Source: a virus
Virus record (IMG/VR): IMGVR_UViG_3300031576_000746
Location: 1 to 38,912 of that record
Direction: 5' to 3' (one strand)
Length of the DNA: 38,912 nt
Shown here one piece after another: positions 30,461-37,233 of this stretch. The notes beneath the pieces are model-generated. The model was not told where the DNA came from. It worked only from the letters and a program-made list of their open reading frames with translations, and did not search any database. The translations under genes were made by a program, and so were the position numbers. Within the stretch, counting starts at the first letter, position 1. Every line of letters starts with the position of its first letter.

Positions 30461-30586
30461 CTAGATCATCCGGGCGATGTCGCCCTTGACCGCGAGGTAC
30501 ACGAAGACGACGACCGCCAGCATGACCAGACCGAAAATGAGGAGCGCGAACCGCTTCCAGTCGGTCATGCCCTCGGGATCGTTCAT
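30461..30586 (-). CDS. 41-aa single-span membrane peptide before the epimerase-like gene
   Basis: Read on the - strand from ATG (30586) with a strong GGAGGGGAG ribosome site upstream. A polar start (MNDPEGMTDWKRF) leads into a membrane span (ALLIFGLVMLAVVVFVYLAV) and a short basic tail. It ends two bases before the GTG of the epimerase-like gene, so the two form an operon and the peptide may be a membrane partner. No family known. Confidence 0.6.
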   Translation of the reverse strand: MNDPEGMTDWKRFALLIFGLVMLAVVVFVYLAVKGDIARMI

Positions 30587-30602
30587 CGCTCCCCTCCCCC
30601 AG

Positions 30603-30646
30603 TTATCCACAGGCGGTGCCACAAGAGCTGGCACGGCTCGTCCACA
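30603..30646. promoter_or_regulatory. DnaA-box-like sites flanking a dyad in the control region
   Basis: TTATCCACA (30603-30611) is the consensus DnaA box. TCGTCCACA (30638-30646) is one base off the TTGTCCACA form used in high-GC Gram-positives. Between them lies the dyad GTGCCA-N7-TGGCAC (30616-30634), shaped like a repressor operator. The 173-base gap 30587-30759 is visibly richer in A+T than its surroundings and contains the starts of divergent genes, so it must also hold promoters, but none could be assigned with confidence. Confidence 0.4.
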
Positions 30647-30759
30647 ACGATCTTCGGTGAGCGGCGGATAAGTACCTTGCGCTACGGTCGGGAGCGGCCG
30701 ATGCTGACACGCTCGAGGACATCAGGGTCCCGCCGGCGACGAGCCAGGAGGGTCCCGAG

Positions 30760-30933
30760 ATGACCCAGAAGCCTCGCACCCGAGAGCAGATCCTCGCCGA
30801 CATGGAGGCCGAGATCGAGCGCGCCTCGGAGCGCGCCGTCAGGAAGGCTCGGGCGCGTCTCGCTCGGCTCGAGCAGCGCCCCGCGCCGCGGCCTTCGCCG
30901 CCCGCTTCGTCAGGGCCCACTCCCGGGCGTTGA
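30760..30933 (+). CDS. 57-aa helical protein overlapping the repressor gene antisense
   Basis: ATG 30760 has AGGAGGG (30746-30752) seven bases upstream. The first 40 residues form one charged helix (TREQILADMEAEIERASERA, then Arg/Ala-rich) and the end is Pro-rich. The last 95 bases overlap the 3' end of the - strand repressor gene. The strong RBS and non-random helix support it; the overlap is unusual. Could be an early regulator or a repressor antagonist, but nothing shows this directly. Confidence 0.5.
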   Translation: MTQKPRTREQILADMEAEIERASERAVRKARARLARLEQRPAPRPSPPASSGPTPGR

Positions 30934-31162
30934 GCGCCTCGGGCTCGAGGAGCTCGATCGGCTCGCACTCGAAGAGCTCGGCGAGCTTCTTGATCTGCCA
31001 GGCATCCGGCAGGTGCGGCTCGTCCGGATCCTCCCATCGCCGATACGTCGCCTCGCTCGTGCCGGCGGCGATGCCGACGGTCTTCTGGGATCCGTGCCCG
31101 ATCCGCTTCCCGATGAGCGTCGCCGCGAAGGCGCGCTTGTAGGTCTGCTGATCGTCGGTCAC
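30839..31162 (-). CDS. XRE-type HTH repressor (lysogeny control)
   Basis: A 107-aa protein. The frame is open to 31252, but GTG at 31162 begins the conserved part and sits seven bases after a -10-like box. A HTH is at GSQKTVGIAAGTSEATYRRW (about residues 25-44): helix, turn with GTS, recognition helix. DAWQIKKLAELFECEPIELLEPE is the typical XRE C-terminal helix end. The tail is Ala/Arg-rich. Divergent from the Cro-like gene, it is the likely immunity repressor, though short for a CI with a dimerisation domain. No RBS precedes GTG. Confidence 0.72.
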   Translation of the reverse strand: MTDDQQTYKRAFAATLIGKRIGHGSQKTVGIAAGTSEATYRRWEDPDEPHLPDAWQIKKLAELFECEPIELLEPEALNAREWALTKRAAKAAARGAARAERDAPEPS

Positions 31163-31167
31163 TGACA

Positions 31168-31182
31168 GGACAGTAGGTGTCC
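31168..31182. promoter_or_regulatory. Candidate operator over the repressor promoter
   Basis: Inverted repeat GGACA-N5-TGTCC (31168-31182). It covers the -10-like box of the repressor promoter, so the repressor or the Cro-like protein binding here would switch that promoter off. A single half-site copy GGACA occurs at about 31213-31217. Confidence 0.4.
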
Positions 31183-31198
31183 GTCGCGGCTGGAACCA
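31170..31198 (-). promoter_or_regulatory. Repressor promoter, apparently leaderless
   Basis: On the - strand TGGTTC (31193-31198), 17 bases, then TACTGT (31170-31175), then seven bases to GTG at 31162. The -10 fits TAnnnT; the -35 is weak. The start codon would be the first transcribed base, which explains the absence of an RBS. Confidence 0.42.
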
Positions 31199-31246
31199 CA
31201 GCACAGATTGCCGGACAGGATCAACGGCGAGCGTCAAAAGTACCTC

Positions 31247-31275
31247 TTGCATGTCTCCGTCAGATTTGCTAGGTT
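31247..31275 (+). promoter_or_regulatory. Cro-like gene promoter, apparently leaderless
   Basis: TTGCAT (31247-31252), exactly 17 bases, then TAGGTT (31270-31275), then six bases to ATG 31282. Transcription would begin at or next to the ATG, and no ribosome binding site is visible. This is the expected early lytic promoter of the rightward operon. Confidence 0.48.
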
Positions 31276-31281
31276 ACGTCC

Positions 31282-31497
31282 ATGCACGACGGACGCAAGG
31301 GCTACGCGAAGGAACTGGTGCGCCAGCGCACGGGCCGCGAGGTCGCCGAGGTCCTTCGCGACCTCTACGTCGCGAAGCGGCACACCCAGCAGGAGATCGC
31401 CGCGGCCCTGGGCGTGAGCCGGATGGCGATCAGCGCCTGGCTCGCCGAGTACGGCATCACCCGCGACGACCGCCCGCCGGTGGAGATCCCGGCATGA
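31282..31497 (+). CDS. Cro/excise-like small HTH protein
   Basis: A 71-aa protein, first gene of the rightward early operon. The HTH is clear: HTQQEIAAALGVSRMAISAW (about residues 34-53), with a short basic N-terminal helix before it (KELVRQRTGREVAEVLRDLY). Size and place opposite the repressor fit Cro, which would shut off repressor synthesis. An Xis-like or antirepressor role is possible, but the Gp3-like gene fits excision better. Confidence 0.65.
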   Translation: MHDGRKGYAKELVRQRTGREVAEVLRDLYVAKRHTQQEIAAALGVSRMAISAWLAEYGITRDDRPPVEIPA

Positions 31498-31703
31498 CGC
31501 TCGCCGAACGGATCGCCCAGCGCCAGTCGGAGCCCTGCCTGGCCGTCGCCCCGAACGGCGATCGCTGCACGCGGACGGACCCGCACGGGCCCGAGGACTT
31601 CCACCGCCGCGGCGCACACACCTGGGGCTTCTGCAACCTGCCCGAGCAGCCGGCCTGGCTGTCGAACCTCCGGGCCCGCGAGCTCTCCGGCGGTCCGCTG
31701 TGA
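31494..31703 (+). CDS. Small Cys/His protein of unknown function
   Basis: A 69-aa protein; ATG overlaps the Cro-like stop. Cys at CLAVAPNGDRCTR, His at DPHG, FHRRGAH, and a last Cys at GFCNLP give a C...C...H...C set that could bind zinc. The phrase NGDRCTRTDPHGPEDFH recalls small actinophage proteins that carry CP..HH patterns. No function assigned. Confidence 0.52.
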   Translation: MTLAERIAQRQSEPCLAVAPNGDRCTRTDPHGPEDFHRRGAHTWGFCNLPEQPAWLSNLRARELSGGPL

Positions 31704-31801
31704 GCGACCGCGGCCTGACCTGGACGGCGCTCACGCTCGGCCTCGGGATCTTCTGGGGCCTCGTCATCTTCGCCCTCGGGCGCCTGACCGGAGCCTGGTG
31801 A
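31700..31801 (+). CDS. 33-aa single-span membrane peptide
   Basis: GTG overlaps the previous stop (GTGA) and the TGA overlaps the next ATG (TGATG). Residues about 8-27 are hydrophobic (TALTLGLGIFWGLVIFALG). Too short for family recognition. It is the first of three consecutive small membrane proteins in the early operon. Confidence 0.45.
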   Translation: MSDRGLTWTALTLGLGIFWGLVIFALGRLTGAW

Positions 31802-31983
31802 TGGCCCGCTCCGACGCGTACTACCGACTCCACGTCCGGAGCTCGCGCACCCGCCGCGCCGAGCGACTGTCGATGCTGCGGGCCCTCGCCCGGGCGGTCC
31901 TGATCGTCGGCGCCGCGCTCTTCGTCGCGACGTTCCTGTGGGCCTTCGGCGTCATCGGCGCGTCGCTCGAGGCGATCTGGTGA
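31801..31983 (+). CDS. 60-aa membrane protein
   Basis: ATG overlaps the previous TGA. A basic N-terminal part (YYRLHVRSSRTRRAERL) is followed by one membrane span (AVLIVGAALFVATFLWAFG) and a short external end. Positive-inside rule places the N-terminus in the cytosol. It could be a superinfection exclusion or membrane-accessory protein; no direct evidence. Confidence 0.5.
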   Translation: MARSDAYYRLHVRSSRTRRAERLSMLRALARAVLIVGAALFVATFLWAFGVIGASLEAIW

Positions 31984-32090
31984 TCGTCGTCCTGGCGGTC
32001 TCGCTCTTCATGCTCGCCCTCGCCGGCGGCTACGCCCTCGTCGGGCCCGACCGGCTCGACCGCTGGGCTGACCGGTGGTTCGGGCGATGA
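31980..32090 (+). CDS. 36-aa single-span membrane peptide
   Basis: GTG overlaps the stop of the 60-aa gene; its TGA overlaps the next ATG. The N-terminal half is hydrophobic (VLAVSLFMLALAGGYALVG), the rest is charged with two Trp (RLDRWADRWFGR), an amphipathic end that could lie on the membrane. Confidence 0.45.
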   Translation: MIVVLAVSLFMLALAGGYALVGPDRLDRWADRWFGR

Positions 32091-32752
32091 CGACCGCGGA
32101 GCTCGAGCGCCTGGCGCGCGGCATCATCCCGCCGGTCGGCGCGTCGTCGATCGTCGCGGTCGTCGAGCACGAGCCAGGCGGCCGCCTCGTCAACGGCTCG
32201 CCGTCGGGCCTCGGCGGCCGGACCCGCTTCGGCGTCGCCTGGCAGCTCTTCGGCCGGGTCGTTTATCAGCCGGCGATCGCGCTCTTCGATCGCCAGGCCG
32301 ACGCCCACCACTTCCTCGACATCCTGGCCGGCCGGGTACCGACGTCCCGGCCTGGGCCCGACCTTGCACCGGCGACGGGGGCCGTCGAGCAGGGACAGGC
32401 CCAGGCCGAGGCGCCGGTGCGCGTTCCGGGCCTCCCCTCGACGCCGGCGGCCGCGACTGGCCCTGAACCAGCCGCGGCCATCCCCGAGCCGGCGACCGGG
32501 CGTTGCGCTGGCTGTGGCAGCCCTATCCCCCCAGGGCGCCACGGCCAGCGCCGCCTCACCTGCGACGCCACCTGCCGCCAGCGCGCGCGCCGTCACCCTG
32601 CCGCGGAGCCGGCGTCGACGGAGGCTGACAGCGGAGCGCTCGTGTCACACCTTCCCGCGCCGTCTGACGCGGTCGGCCTCGTCCACACAGCCGCTGAGCC
32701 TTCGGGCCCGCGGGCGGACGGGCAGCTGCTCCTGAGCCTCGCCGGAGGCTGA
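32087..32752 (+). CDS. Protein with C-terminal zinc finger, unknown function
   Basis: A 221-aa protein; ATG 32087 overlaps the previous stop. The first ~85 residues look folded (ELERLARGIIPPVGASSIVA, then TRFGVAWQLFGRVVYQPAI and HHFLDILAGRVP). A Pro/Ala-rich linker follows. A zinc finger of the form CAGCGSPIPPGRHGQRRLTC with DATCRQRARR comes next, like the CxxC...C..xC fingers thought to bind DNA. The end (ADGQLLLSLAGG) is disordered and Leu-rich. Perhaps a DNA-binding early protein. Confidence 0.55.
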   Translation: MTTAELERLARGIIPPVGASSIVAVVEHEPGGRLVNGSPSGLGGRTRFGVAWQLFGRVVYQPAIALFDRQADAHHFLDILAGRVPTSRPGPDLAPATGAVEQGQAQAEAPVRVPGLPSTPAAATGPEPAAAIPEPATGRCAGCGSPIPPGRHGQRRLTCDATCRQRARRHPAAEPASTEADSGALVSHLPAPSDAVGLVHTAAEPSGPRADGQLLLSLAGG

Positions 32753-32763
32753 TCCCCCTGGCA

Positions 32764-32795
32764 CCCGGGCGACGGCGTGGAGGTCGTCGCCCGGG
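32764..32795. terminator. Strong 11-bp hairpin between early genes
   Basis: CCCGGGCGACG pairs perfectly with CGTCGCCCGGG across a 10-base loop (GCGTGGAGGT). It fills most of the 76-base gap 32753-32828. There is no T-run, so it may stop, slow or process transcripts between the membrane/zinc block and the nuclease block. Confidence 0.5.
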
Positions 32796-32828
32796 ATCAA
32801 CCCCTGGCAGTCGATGAGGAGGCGCGGA

Positions 32829-33056
32829 GTGGAGCCGGTGACCGAGATCCCGCCCGCCCCCGACTTCGTCGACGTCGGGCGCGACTTCCAGGTCCGCACG
32901 GCCGCCGTCGTCCTGACGATCCGCGAGATCGAGGACGGCGGGCTCGTCCTCACCGCCATCCCGCACGACGGGGTCGACCTGGTCGCTGACGGCCAGGAGC
33001 AGGGCCGAACCTGGCGCGCGCGGATCCGGACCCGGTCGAGCGCGGTCCGCCCGTGA
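32829..33056 (+). CDS. Small beta-rich protein before the Cas4-like nuclease
   Basis: A 75-aa protein. GTG 32829 is chosen because AGGAGG (32817-32822) lies six bases before; an ATG at 32814 is also in frame. Beta strands alternate (DFQVRTAAVVLTIREIEDGG, LVLTAIPHDGVDLV). No family is recognised. Overlaps the nuclease gene (GTGA). Confidence 0.5.
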   Translation: MEPVTEIPPAPDFVDVGRDFQVRTAAVVLTIREIEDGGLVLTAIPHDGVDLVADGQEQGRTWRARIRTRSSAVRP

Positions 33057-34060
33057 GCCGTCATCCGGTCCTCGCCCGCGCCGACGGGTCGCACCGCTTC
33101 TACCTCTGGGGCGATCCGCCCGAGGGCTACTGGTCGGTCACCACTGTGATCGACGGGGGCGTCCCGAAGTACCTGGTCCCGTGGGCCGCGAAGACGGTCG
33201 CCGACCTGGTCATCGCCGACCTCGAGACGATGCGCCCGCACTCGAGGGCCTCGACGCTGCGCCGGCGCTGGATGCGGTCGGGGCGCGAGTGGGTCGCGGC
33301 CCTCCAGGCGGCGGGCAAGCTGACGTCGATCAAGAAGGCCGAGCGCCTCGACGAGCTCGAGCTCGTCGCCCGCTGGCTCAAGGGCCAGCCGGAGCGGATC
33401 CGCGACACGGCGGCCGAGCTCGGCAGCGACGTCCACTCCGAGGCCGACACGCTCGTCCGCGGGCTCGCCCTGGCATCGGGCGACGCGTATGCCCACGGGC
33501 TCCCGATGCCGGAGTGGCCCGAGCGCCTCCGCGGGCACATGACCGCCTTCGGCCGCTTCCTGGCCGACTGCCGGCCGACGTACCTGGCGACCGAGGCGAC
33601 GGTCTTCAACCGGACCCAGGCGTACGCCGGCACCCTCGACGCGATCATCGACCTGCCCGGGCGCATGGTCCTCGCGGCTCTCCTCGCGGCCGGCACGGCA
33701 GGCGATGACATCCCGGGCTGGCTCCACGACGCCGCGGCCGTCGACGGCCTGGTCACGATCGTCGTCGACTACAAGTCGGGCCGGGCGGTGTACCCGACCG
33801 TCGCCCTCCAGCTGGCGGCCTACGCACGGTCCGAGTTCGTGGGCCTGCCCGATGGCGTGACCCAGCTGCCGCTGCCGCGGGTCGACCTCGGCGCGGTGCT
33901 CCACCTGACGCCCACGGGCTACGCGCTCCGGCTCGTCCAGATCGACGAGCCGGTCTATCGCGCGTTCCTGCACGCCCGCGAGGTCTATCGGTTCAACCGC
34001 GAGCTCGCCGGGCATGTGCTCGGCGCCCCGGTGTTCGCGTCAGCGAAGGAGGCGGCCTGA
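33053..34060 (+). CDS. Cas4/RecB-like PD-(D/E)XK exonuclease
   Basis: A 335-aa protein, GTG start. The N-terminal part has YWSVTTVIDGGVPKYLVPWA and GSDVHSEADTLVRG; the latter supplies the conserved His of RecB-family nucleases. The core is YAGTLDAIIDLPG (Asp196), then IVVDYKSGRAVYP (Asp239, Lys241), then VALQLAAYAR with the QxxxY motif. The four-Cys iron-sulfur cluster of true Cas4 is not seen. It likely resects DNA ends for phage recombination or replication. No single-strand annealing protein was recognised beside it; the next genes are of unknown function and may supply this. Confidence 0.78.
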   Translation: MSRHPVLARADGSHRFYLWGDPPEGYWSVTTVIDGGVPKYLVPWAAKTVADLVIADLETMRPHSRASTLRRRWMRSGREWVAALQAAGKLTSIKKAERLDELELVARWLKGQPERIRDTAAELGSDVHSEADTLVRGLALASGDAYAHGLPMPEWPERLRGHMTAFGRFLADCRPTYLATEATVFNRTQAYAGTLDAIIDLPGRMVLAALLAAGTAGDDIPGWLHDAAAVDGLVTIVVDYKSGRAVYPTVALQLAAYARSEFVGLPDGVTQLPLPRVDLGAVLHLTPTGYALRLVQIDEPVYRAFLHAREVYRFNRELAGHVLGAPVFASAKEAA

Positions 34061-34371
34061 TGGCACAGCGGCAACTGAGGTCGGTCGAGCAGATCGGCAT
34101 GGACGAGCGGGTCGTAGATGACCCCCCCCTTCAGGGGTTGCTCGAGAAGCGGCTCCGGCTCTACGACGACAAGGCCGAGATCAGCAAGGCCTACAAGAAC
34201 GCCCACGAGGACGCGAAGGACGCGGCCGCGAAGCACGAGATCGCCGAGGGCACCGCGATCCGCGTCGGGCGCTTCCGGATCGAGCGCAAGCCGGTCGCCG
34301 CGCGGTCGGTCAGCTTCACCGCCGACGCGACGTCGCGCCTGGTCATCGGGCTGTGGGCTGACGAGGAGTGA
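34060..34371 (+). CDS. Helical protein after the nuclease, unknown function
   Basis: A 103-aa protein with AGGAGG before ATG, overlapping the nuclease stop. Residues about 25-60 form a charged coiled-coil (LEKRLRLYDDKAEISKAYKN), then strands (EGTAIRVGRFRIERKPVAA, SVSFTADATSRLVIGL). It may bind nucleic acid or the nuclease; no family is recognised. Confidence 0.52.
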   Translation: MAQRQLRSVEQIGMDERVVDDPPLQGLLEKRLRLYDDKAEISKAYKNAHEDAKDAAAKHEIAEGTAIRVGRFRIERKPVAARSVSFTADATSRLVIGLWADEE

Positions 34372-34742
34372 GCGAGCTCGATCCCACCATCGCACGCGTC
34401 GCGAACGCCAGCCTGCAGCGGCTGGCGAAGTGGCGCTCGGTCTTCGCCGGCTGGCAGCTCGGCACGAGGCTGCGCGGCGACGGCGAATCCGAGGCCGTCC
34501 GCGATCACCGCGAGGTCACGATCCTCCTGCGGGCCGAGGTCAACGCGCTCACCCGGATCCTGCTCGAGGCGAAGGTCGTCGACCAGGAGGCGCTCACCCG
34601 ACGGGTCATGGGCGAGGAGGCCGAGTACCTCAACCAGGCATACGAGCGGAAGTTCCCCGGCGCCCGCGCTGTCGATGACGGCATGTCCTTCGACGTCGCG
34701 CAGTGGGTCGAGACCCAGCGCCGGCTGGGGTTCCCGCCGTGA
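34368..34742 (+). CDS. Helical protein of unknown function
   Basis: A 124-aa protein, GTG start overlapping the previous stop. Mostly alpha helical: ARVANASLQRLAKWRSVFAG, then REVTILLRAEVNALTRILLE, then VMGEEAEYLNQAYERKFPGA. The Trp-rich end (AQWVETQRRLGFPP) suggests a binding surface. It lies in the DNA-metabolism block with no gap to its neighbours. No family recognised. Confidence 0.52.
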   Translation: MSELDPTIARVANASLQRLAKWRSVFAGWQLGTRLRGDGESEAVRDHREVTILLRAEVNALTRILLEAKVVDQEALTRRVMGEEAEYLNQAYERKFPGARAVDDGMSFDVAQWVETQRRLGFPP

Positions 34743-35056
34743 GCCCGACCATGGCCGAGGCGATCGACGTGGCCCGCGATCTCGCCTGGCGTCCGATAGC
34801 CAACCTCTCGAGCGCGGTCCGGTACGCCGAGCGTCGCGAGCTCCACCGGCGGCTCGGCGAGCTGCTCTCGCGATCCCGCCTCCACCGGGATCCGTCGCCG
34901 GAGGCGCGCTTCCTGATCGCTGCGATGCGCCGGGCCGCGGCCGCGACCTTCGTCAACCGGAAGGGCCTGCCGTACTACGAGCGGCGCCAGGCTGTCATCG
35001 AGCTCCGTGGCTGCCTCGAGGCGTACGACCGCCTCCAGCGTGAAGGCGCCGCGTGA
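34739..35056 (+). CDS. Basic helical protein of unknown function
   Basis: A 105-aa protein with GTG 34739 overlapping the previous stop. Arg-rich helices (VRYAERRELHRRLGELLSRS, EARFLIAAMRRAAAATFVNR) with a late YYERRQAVIELRG. Strong basic charge would suit DNA or RNA binding. No signature found. Confidence 0.5.
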   Translation: MSPTMAEAIDVARDLAWRPIANLSSAVRYAERRELHRRLGELLSRSRLHRDPSPEARFLIAAMRRAAAATFVNRKGLPYYERRQAVIELRGCLEAYDRLQREGAA

Positions 35057-35358
35057 TGCCGGTGCTGCACCTCTCTGTCCGGGTCGGCGATGCGGCCGAG
35101 GGCATCCTCGTCGAGGAGCTCGAGCGGGACCTGGCCGCGTCGGTCCATGCGGACGCCGTCCAGCACTTCGGCCGCTCGAGCGGCTGCCAGGTCGTCGGCT
35201 TTCACCGCGACGGCGGGACCGACGCCGGTCGCGGCGCCTTCGAGGCGCGTCTCCTGGCGCTCGGGGTCGGGGTTGACGACCGGGCGACCTACCTGGGCGA
35301 GTGGGACGGCTTCACGCGACCCGTCGCGATCATCCACTGGACGAAGGCGGGCGACTGA
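35056..35358 (+). CDS. Small alpha/beta protein of unknown function
   Basis: A 100-aa protein; ATG 35056 overlaps the previous stop (TGATG), and a GTG one codon earlier is in frame. Strand-helix pattern: PVLHLSVRVGDAAEGILVEE, HADAVQHFGRSSGCQVVGF, ATYLGEWDGFTRPVAIIHW. It resembles an ACT-like or ferredoxin-like small domain, but this is a guess. Overlaps the Gp3-like gene. Confidence 0.48.
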   Translation: MPVLHLSVRVGDAAEGILVEELERDLAASVHADAVQHFGRSSGCQVVGFHRDGGTDAGRGAFEARLLALGVGVDDRATYLGEWDGFTRPVAIIHWTKAGD

Positions 35359-36470
35359 TGCCCATCGTCACGCTCCAGCGACAGATGCGCGAGCTCGGCC
35401 GGATCCGGACGGGCAGCTCGAGGCCGGGCAAGGGCGGCAAGAAGGTCCCGATCCGCCTGGAGACGTTCCGCCTGACGTCGTCGACGCGGGAGCTCGTCGA
35501 GCACGCCGCCGAGGAGTTCGGCGGGACCGTCGAGCCCTGGGAAGGGCGCCAGTTCCAGGTGACGACGGAGCGGGACGCCATCGACATCGTCATCCCGCCC
35601 GGCGAGCTCGTCAGCCAGTGGTACGAGCTGTGGGCCGGCGGCGGCTGTCTCCGGCGCTGCACCGGCGAGCAGAACGTCCTGACGATGGGACCGTGCGAGT
35701 GCCCGGCCGACCCGACCGAGCGGAACGACCTGGCCGCCAAGGGCGAGGCCTGCAAGCCGACGACCCGCCTCCGGGTGATGCTGCCCCAGCTGCCCGACAT
35801 CGGGGTCTGGTTGCTCGAATCGCACGGCTACTACGCCGCGGTCGAGCTGGCCGGCATGGCCGACATCCTCGCGGCCGCCACGGCGCGCGGCCTCCTACTG
35901 CCGGCGCGGCTCCGGCTCGACCAGCGCGAGAAGAAGGTGCCTGGCCAGCCGACCAACCGGTACGCCGTCCCGACGATCGAGCTCGTCCAGACCCGCATGA
36001 GCGACCTCGTCGAGCTGCCCTCGGCCGGCGCCCCCGTGCCCCGCCTCGGCATGGGCCGCGCGACCCTCCTTGAGCCGCCGCGCGCGCCGCTGCCCGACGC
36101 GTCGGACTTCCGGGCACCGCTCGCCGGCGTGGATCCCGAGGACGCGGTCGTCGTCGACGGGACGGCCGTCGACGCGACTGACGGGATCGAGCTGACCGAG
36201 CTCGGGCGCGACATCCGGGAGGCGGCGGGCCGGGCGGCCGGCGAGCCGTGGGCCCTCCTGCCGGTGAGCGACGAGCAGCGCCGGACGCTGGCCCAGATCT
36301 TCGAGGGCATGGCGCCGGCCTCGATCCTGGCCGGCAACGAGCTCGTCTTCGGCCACCGCACCCTAGCGAACGCCGGCGAGGCGGCCGCGATCGTGGGTCA
36401 GCTGGTGAACGCCGAGCCCGGCACGTTCCGGCACCGCTGGACGCTGATGCTCGAGGCGGTGCGGCCGTGA
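35358..36470 (+). CDS. phiC31 Gp3-like protein, candidate recombination directionality factor
   Basis: A 370-aa protein starting at ATG 35358 (TGATG overlap). The N-terminal domain follows the Gp3-like pattern: MRELGRIRTGSS, VPIRLETFRLTSSTRELVEH, FGGTVEPWEGRQFQVTTERD, and SQWYELWAGGGCLRRCTGEQ, then a Cys set (GPCECP ... GEACKP) that could bind zinc. The middle is helical (ADILAAATARG) and the C-terminus is variable and Pro/Ala-rich. In phiC31 this protein binds the serine integrase and reverses it so the prophage excises. With a serine integrase in the same genome, the same role is likely. The two genes are far apart on the map and under different control. Confidence 0.7.
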   Translation: MPIVTLQRQMRELGRIRTGSSRPGKGGKKVPIRLETFRLTSSTRELVEHAAEEFGGTVEPWEGRQFQVTTERDAIDIVIPPGELVSQWYELWAGGGCLRRCTGEQNVLTMGPCECPADPTERNDLAAKGEACKPTTRLRVMLPQLPDIGVWLLESHGYYAAVELAGMADILAAATARGLLLPARLRLDQREKKVPGQPTNRYAVPTIELVQTRMSDLVELPSAGAPVPRLGMGRATLLEPPRAPLPDASDFRAPLAGVDPEDAVVVDGTAVDATDGIELTELGRDIREAAGRAAGEPWALLPVSDEQRRTLAQIFEGMAPASILAGNELVFGHRTLANAGEAAAIVGQLVNAEPGTFRHRWTLMLEAVRP

Positions 36471-37051
36471 CGTATCGGCCGGCGCCGCCCGATGTCGACA
36501 ACCCTGAGGGCCTCGAGTGGGTCGTCGTCCCCGACGACGGATGGGCCCTCGTTCCGACGGACCAGGCGCGCCCGTGCCGGTTCACGACGGGGCCACGCCG
36601 CGCGACTTGCCGTCAGCCGTCCGTCGCGAAGCTCAACCGGGGTCGCCGGAGCTACGGCGGCTACACGCGCGGCGGCCGCGAGATCCCGATGGACCTCGAC
36701 GGTCGCGACCGCTGGTGGCACTACCGCGTCCTCGCGGCCAGCTCGGCCGACGCCATCGGGCGGGCGAAGGAGACCTGCCGGGCCGAGGGCTGGACCCTCC
36801 GTACAGTCGCGGGCGCCCGCCAGGCTGAGACACCGGGCCAGTGGCTCGTCACGCTCGTGGTCCGCCCGAAGGTGCCAGCGTGGAGCGAGTTGCACGACTT
36901 CGTGCCGTTCCCGATCACGGACGCCGAGCGCCCTGGCCACGTCTGCAACGGCGGGTGCTTCTGCGCACGGCCGGGCTGTGGACAGCGGAAGAGCGACCGG
37001 ACGGTCCACTACCAGGCTCGTGATCGACGTCGCCCGAAGGCGCCGGCATGA
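36467..37051 (+). CDS. Cys-rich protein of unknown function
   Basis: A 194-aa protein, GTG 36467 overlapping the previous stop. A middle Arg/Gly-rich part (LNRGRRSYGGYTRGGREIPM) is followed by a strand-helix domain (WWHYRVLAASSADAIGRAKE, QWLVTLVVRPKVP). A Cys set near the end (CNGGCFCARPGCGQRKS) suits zinc binding. The tail is basic. It may act on nucleic acids in the replication block. Confidence 0.5.
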   Translation: MTYRPAPPDVDNPEGLEWVVVPDDGWALVPTDQARPCRFTTGPRRATCRQPSVAKLNRGRRSYGGYTRGGREIPMDLDGRDRWWHYRVLAASSADAIGRAKETCRAEGWTLRTVAGARQAETPGQWLVTLVVRPKVPAWSELHDFVPFPITDAERPGHVCNGGCFCARPGCGQRKSDRTVHYQARDRRRPKAPA

Positions 37052-37233
37052 TCGGCGTCCAGCGCCGGGGCCCGACGACGTTGCAGCCCGAGCGCGTCGT
37101 CCAGCATGAGCTCGCCCGCCGGCGGACGGAGGCCGGCTACCGCCTGCCCGTCGAGCCCGAGCCCCCGAGCCGGCGCCTCACCGAGGACGAGCTCTTCGCG
37201 GCCTACGGCCTGCGCCCGAGGCGACGGCCATGA
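37048..37233 (+). CDS. Small basic protein before the replication initiator
   Basis: A 61-aa protein, ATG overlapping the previous stop. Arg-rich with a helix (RVVQHELARRRTEAGYRLP) and LTEDELFAAYGLRPR at the end. It overlaps the initiator gene. No family is recognised. Confidence 0.48.
   Translation: MIGVQRRGPTTLQPERVVQHELARRRTEAGYRLPVEPEPPSRRLTEDELFAAYGLRPRRRP

Noticed and set aside
31163-31252. N-terminal extension of the repressor to 31252
   Set aside because: It would cover the promoter and operator region and lacks HTH-family similarity; the GTG at 31162 fits a leaderless start.
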